Assembly (NCBI GenBank): GCA_011372835.1
Contig: DSAJ01000193.1
Span: 1 to 8,158 of the forward strand
DNA from: Methanomicrobia archaeon
GTDB lineage: Archaea > Methanobacteriota_B > Thermococci > Methanofastidiosales > NM3
Length of the DNA: 8,158 nucleotides
Direction of reading: 5' to 3'
Shown: positions 5,202 through 8,158 of the stretch, piece by piece
Position numbering within the stretch: the stretch's first letter is position 1
Layout of the letters: each line of letters opens with the position of its first letter
Program-made: the position numbers and the translations under genes
Notes under the pieces: model-generated
The model's input: the letters and a program-made list of their open reading frames with translations, nothing else
The model's database searches: none
What the model was told of the DNA's origin: nothing

Positions 5202-6701
5202 ATGTCCATGGACAAGGAAATGATCAAGACGACATGCCTGCGCTGCCTTGCAGGGTGTGGCATGCAGGTCCATGTCAAGGACGGGCGACCCGTGTCCGTC
5301 GCAGGCGACCCCGACAGCGTTTCCGGGCAGGGCATCCTCTGCGTACGGGGAAAGGCGACGCTTGATTATGTGTTCAATGAGAAGCGATTGACGGTCCCGC
5401 TCATCCGCGAGGGCGAGCGCGGCTCGGGACGATGGCGCGAGGCGACGTGGGACGAAGCGCTCGACCTCATCGCCGCATCGTTTTCACGCCTGCGCGACGA
5501 CCATGGGGCCGAGTCGGTGGCGTTCATCGAGGGTGGTTCGAAGGGATATCTCGACGCCTGGCTTTCACGATTCGCCAACAAGTTCGGTTCGCCCAACGTG
5601 ACGAAGGCCGCCCAGCACTGCTTCCTCCCCACGTTCCTGGGGTCCAAGCTCACCTATGGCGCCCTGACGCGCCCCGATTTCGAGCATCCGCCCGAATGTC
5701 TCGTCGTGTGGGGGGCCAACAAGCATGAGACCGCCCTTCCCGAGGGCACGCGAAAGGACATGACGATAAGCGAGGGCAAGACGCTTGTCGTCATCGATCC
5801 CGCACCAACCGCGATTGCGCGCAAGGCAACGGAGTGGGTGCGCCTGCGACCCGGCTCCGACCTGGCGCTCGCACTGGCCCTCATCAACGTGATCATCGAG
5901 GAGGGGCTCTACGACGCGACGTTTGTCAGGTGGCACTGCGTGGGATTCGGTGCGCTCAAGGACCACGTCAAACAGTATACGCCATCGTGGGCCGAGGGTG
6001 AGACCGGCGTTCCCGCAGAAGACATAGTCCGTGTCGCGCGAACGTATGCGGCGACACGACCTGGTGCCATATTCTCGGGAAACGGCATCGAACACTATCA
6101 CACGAACTTCCAGATGGGCAGGGCGCTTGCCATCCTACGCTCGCTCACGGGCTCGCTTGGCGCACACGGGGGCGACATCTTCTGGCAACGGCCTCCGCTT
6201 CGCCACAACGGTGACCCTGAGCTGACCGCGCACGGCGAGCTTCCCGACGACGTTCCTGACGTCAACTATCGGGACGACCTCATCCCCCTCATGCCCTTCG
6301 CACTGCACCAGAATCTCACCTCGGCCATGCTCGAGGGCGTGCCCTATACCGTGCGTGGTGCCTATGTCATGGGGTGCAATCCCCTGCTCACATGGCCGGA
6401 GAGCGAGACCGTTCGCAAGGCGTTTTCATCCCTTGACTTCCTCGTAGTAGCCGACCTTTTCATGACCCCGACAGCGGCGCTAGCCGACGTGGTGCTTCCG
6501 GTCGCATCGTATCTCGAGATCGATTCGGTCCATGTGGGGGAGTTTGTTCCAGAGGTACGTGCCACACGCTCGATTACAAGCGTCGGCCAGGCGCGCTCGG
6601 ACTACGGGATATTCGCCGAGCTGGCCTCGCGCATGGGATGGAATGGGGGTGGTCCGATGCGCACGAGGCGCTCGACTTCGTGCTCGAGCCTTCTGGCATG
6701 A
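5202..6701 (+). CDS. Molybdopterin oxidoreductase, N-terminal part (frameshifted gene)
   Basis: This is the N-terminal two thirds of a DMSO-reductase-superfamily enzyme binding a Mo or W bis-pterin cofactor. The [4Fe-4S] motif is C-x2-C-x3-C-x27-C (Cys12, 15, 19, 47). Cys140 in KAAQHCFLPTF stands where these enzymes carry the metal-ligating Cys or Sec. Further landmarks are VVWGANKHET (168-177), VVIDPAPTAIARKA (196-209), SGNGIEHYHTN (292-302), GCNPLLTWPES (391-401) and PTAALADVVLPVASYLEID (423-441). No twin-arginine signal is present, so the enzyme should be cytoplasmic. Real homology stops near Asn481; the last 18 residues are out-of-frame sequence after the G run at 6645-6649. The remainder continues one frame back. 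No electron-transfer subunit gene is adjacent. The substrate is unknown; the stand-alone form resembles acetylene hydratase-like members, but that is a guess. ATG at 5208 is an alternative start. Confidence 0.88.
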   Translation: MSMDKEMIKTTCLRCLAGCGMQVHVKDGRPVSVAGDPDSVSGQGILCVRGKATLDYVFNEKRLTVPLIREGERGSGRWREATWDEALDLIAASFSRLRDDHGAESVAFIEGGSKGYLDAWLSRFANKFGSPNVTKAAQHCFLPTFLGSKLTYGALTRPDFEHPPECLVVWGANKHETALPEGTRKDMTISEGKTLVVIDPAPTAIARKATEWVRLRPGSDLALALALINVIIEEGLYDATFVRWHCVGFGALKDHVKQYTPSWAEGETGVPAEDIVRVARTYAATRPGAIFSGNGIEHYHTNFQMGRALAILRSLTGSLGAHGGDIFWQRPPLRHNGDPELTAHGELPDDVPDVNYRDDLIPLMPFALHQNLTSAMLEGVPYTVRGAYVMGCNPLLTWPESETVRKAFSSLDFLVVADLFMTPTAALADVVLPVASYLEIDSVHVGEFVPEVRATRSITSVGQARSDYGIFAELASRMGWNGGGPMRTRRSTSCSSLLA

Positions 6702-7264
6702 CGTTTGGGGAGCTTTCCTCACAGGGCCAGATCCCGGCCAAGAAACTGTTTGGAGACTACGGTTCGAAGGGATTTGACACGCCCTCGGGCAAGGTCGAGC
6801 TCTATTCCGAGCAGCTCGAGGAGTGGGGATTTGATCCCCTTCCCACCTACCGATCGCCGTTGAGGGCTGACGACGACTATCCACTCCTCGTCACATCGTG
6901 GAAGGTGGGTCCGTTCGTCCACTCAGGCAACAGGGAGGTCCAGGCGCTGCGAAGGCTCCACCCCCACCCCATGGCGCTCGTGAACGAGAAGACCGCACGA
7001 ACATACGGCATACACTCGGGCGAGCCGATGGTGATCGAGACAAGGAAGGGACGAATGGTGCACATCGCACGGCTCAACGCATCCGTCTCTCCAGGAGTCG
7101 TCATAGCGGAGCACGGTTGGTGGTTTCCCGAGCGCGCCCCGCTCGATGGCTGGGACGAGAGCAACTTCAACGTGCTCACATCGCGGGACCGGCCCTACGC
7201 CCGGGAGATGGGCTCATCGCAGCTCCGCGGTCTGCCGTGCAGGATCTCCCCTCTGGATCGATAA
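6638..7264 (+). CDS. Molybdopterin oxidoreductase, C-terminal part (frameshifted gene)
   Basis: This frame continues the enzyme that breaks off at 6645-6649. It contains the end of the catalytic region (WSDAHEALDFVLEPSGMTFGEL, roughly residues 5-25 of this 208-residue frame) and the C-terminal pterin-dinucleotide-binding domain (about 82-205). That domain shows YPLLVTSWKV, HSGNREVQALRRLHPHPMALVN, TARTYGIHSGEPMVIET, the characteristic EHGWWFPE (158-165) and SNFNVLT (175-181). The ATG at 6638 has no ribosome binding site and sits inside the upstream frame, so I doubt it is a native start. One additional base in the G run would join both parts into a protein of about 687 residues, a normal length. 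It ends 45 bp before the convergent transporter gene. Confidence 0.85.
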   Translation: MEWGWSDAHEALDFVLEPSGMTFGELSSQGQIPAKKLFGDYGSKGFDTPSGKVELYSEQLEEWGFDPLPTYRSPLRADDDYPLLVTSWKVGPFVHSGNREVQALRRLHPHPMALVNEKTARTYGIHSGEPMVIETRKGRMVHIARLNASVSPGVVIAEHGWWFPERAPLDGWDESNFNVLTSRDRPYAREMGSSQLRGLPCRISPLDR

Positions 7265-7288
7265 GCACACAGGGGCGCCAGAAACGCG

Positions 7289-7316
7289 CGCATGATAACG
7301 GTAATACGCTCATGCG
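7289..7316. repeat. Inverted repeat between convergent genes
   Basis: CGCATGA (7289-7295) and TCATGCG (7310-7316) are perfect 7-bp inverted arms separated by 14 bases. The right arm covers the transporter stop codon; the left arm lies about 25 bp past the molybdoenzyme stop. A hairpin here could mark transcript ends for both genes, but no T-tract follows on either strand, so it is not a convincing archaeal terminator. Confidence 0.3.
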
Positions 7317-8053
7317 AACTCGCTGTACACGATGATGGACGCAAGTGCCATGACGAGCGCAGACAGTCCCATCTTCAGCCAGCGTCCGTCCGTGTTGATG
7401 GCGATCAGGCTCCCTATGTAGGAGCCTGCTATCCCCGTGGATGCGAGTATGAGTCCGGGCGCAAGCACGATGTCGCCCCGGTACATATACCCCGATAACG
7501 CAACGAGGGAGCAGAAGAAGCTGGCAAAAAGGGATGTCGCTATGGCTGCATGCATCCTCACATGCATCGAGCGCAGGATCGGTGGAAACAGCGTTCCGCC
7601 GCTTCCACCCCGCATCCCGATGATGATGTTGCCAACGAACGCGCCGGCGAACAGGTTCACTGGTGTGGGTCGCAATCGGTTGTAAAACGACGTGCTTATC
7701 CTGTCAAGGTAGAGGCCCACAACGGTGAGGGATGCGGCAAACAAAAACGTGAGCGCAAGCACGGCAGAGGGTACCACGCCCACGAAGTATGTGGCAAGGA
7801 GAATACCGACGAGACCGCCAAGCGTGAAGACCTTGACAACACTCCATCGTATCATCGCCCTGTGCATATACGTCCCCACGAGCGTGGAGAACGGTATTGC
7901 CACCATGTTGGTGGCAAACGCATTGATGATGGGCATGCCCGTCAGTACGAGAAGGGGGATGCGTATGGAACCTGCGCCGATGCCGAACAGTCCGCTTGCT
8001 ATGCCTGTGGAAAATCCGATAGCAATGTAGCCTGCCGCCAACAGCGCATCCAT
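7310..8053 (-). CDS. TauE/SafE (TSUP) family membrane transporter
   Basis: This 247-residue protein is almost entirely hydrophobic, with about 7-8 predicted membrane segments (roughly 5-30, 45-63, 71-92, 97-116, 133-150, 168-188, 194-220, 226-243). It has the two-repeat layout of the TSUP family, whose members move sulfite, sulfoacetate or other small, often sulfur-containing, anions across the cytoplasmic membrane. The repeat signatures are GLFGIGAGSIRIP (21-33) and GMRGGSGGTLFPP (146-158). The first is looser than the usual glycine-rich form. It starts at ATG 8053 with a TATA-like box about 27 nt upstream and no SD site. It stands alone and is convergent with the molybdoenzyme gene, so co-regulation is not implied. 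The substrate cannot be told from sequence. Confidence 0.92.
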   Translation of the reverse strand: MDALLAAGYIAIGFSTGIASGLFGIGAGSIRIPLLVLTGMPIINAFATNMVAIPFSTLVGTYMHRAMIRWSVVKVFTLGGLVGILLATYFVGVVPSAVLALTFLFAASLTVVGLYLDRISTSFYNRLRPTPVNLFAGAFVGNIIIGMRGGSGGTLFPPILRSMHVRMHAAIATSLFASFFCSLVALSGYMYRGDIVLAPGLILASTGIAGSYIGSLIAINTDGRWLKMGLSALVMALASIIVYSEFA

Positions 8054-8076
8054 ATAGTCCCATTCAACGAACGGGC

Positions 8077-8084
8077 ATAAATAA
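8077..8084 (-). promoter_or_regulatory. TATA-like box of the TSUP transporter gene
   Basis: TTATTTAT on the minus strand is centred about 27 nt upstream of ATG at 8053, so the transcript should begin at or very near the start codon. No SD-like sequence lies between. Confidence 0.6.
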
Positions 8085-8144
8085 TCACTGTTGATGACTT
8101 GATTATCATCTCTCTTGCACGGCCCAGCGTAGTCGAATTTGAAG

Positions 8145-8158
8145 GAAAAGATTTATAA
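8145..8158 (+). promoter_or_regulatory. BRE/TATA-like promoter pointing out of the window
   Basis: The last bases read GAAAAG followed by ATTTATAA, a good match to an archaeal purine-rich BRE next to a TATA box. Transcription would start about 26 bp further on, outside the window, so a rightward gene divergent from the TSUP transporter is expected there. The box itself is nearly symmetric; the BRE-like purines on its left side argue for rightward use. Confidence 0.5.

Noticed and set aside
5565..6101. A 178-codon open frame antisense to the molybdoenzyme
   Set aside because: No recognisable domain and fully inside a well-supported coding region on the other strand.
6642..6653. Programmed -1 frameshift site in the molybdoenzyme gene
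   Set aside because: The heptamer T GGG GGT does not allow both tRNAs to re-pair after slipping, and I see no clear downstream stimulatory structure. A missing G is simpler. Not fully excluded.
7550..8080. A 176-codon open frame antisense to the TSUP transporter
   Set aside because: Its translation is polar, His/Arg/Glu-rich sequence with no family pattern, while the minus strand encodes an obvious membrane protein.

Overview
The window looks like a GC-rich archaeal genome, probably euryarchaeal. I cannot fix the lineage; Thermoplasmata or Methanomassiliicoccales would fit. The main evidence is promoter layout. Most genes that open a transcription unit have an AT-rich TATA-like box centred about 25-28 nt before the start codon, the spacing expected of leaderless archaeal transcripts. 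Genes inside operons instead have strong purine-rich Shine-Dalgarno (SD) sites such as GAGGAGGTG and GGGTGAG. Gene content also fits an anaerobe: a ferredoxin-type aldo/keto reductase, a tungsten/molybdenum enzyme, a molbindin and nickel-cofactor genes.

Left half (39-4411, all minus strand): one tightly packed operon, read as aldo/keto reductase with two [4Fe-4S] motifs, larC, larE, a DUF488 (YeaO-like) protein, then larB. LarB, LarE and LarC form the complete biosynthetic set for the nickel-pincer nucleotide (NPN) cofactor. LarB carboxylates nicotinic acid adenine dinucleotide, LarE inserts sulfur, and LarC inserts nickel. The cofactor's known user, lactate racemase LarA, is not in the window, nor is a nickel transporter. 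LarE carries three cysteines, which suggests the iron-sulfur-cluster type rather than the sacrificial type. LarC is one uninterrupted frame. A TATA-like box between larE and the DUF488 gene suggests that DUF488-larB can also be transcribed separately.

Middle (4542-5092): a small cysteine-rich DUF3795 protein on the plus strand, convergent with a molbindin-like TOBE protein on the minus strand. The molbindin gene is divergent from a large molybdopterin enzyme gene. A short palindrome lies between the two promoters.

Right half (5202-8158): the molybdopterin enzyme (about 687 residues if repaired) is split by a one-base frameshift at a run of five G at 6645-6649. It is followed by a convergent TauE/SafE (TSUP) membrane transporter. 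The last bases carry a clear BRE/TATA-like promoter pointing out of the window. No tRNA, rRNA, CRISPR array or insertion sequence was seen. The longest gene-free stretches are about 100-130 bp.
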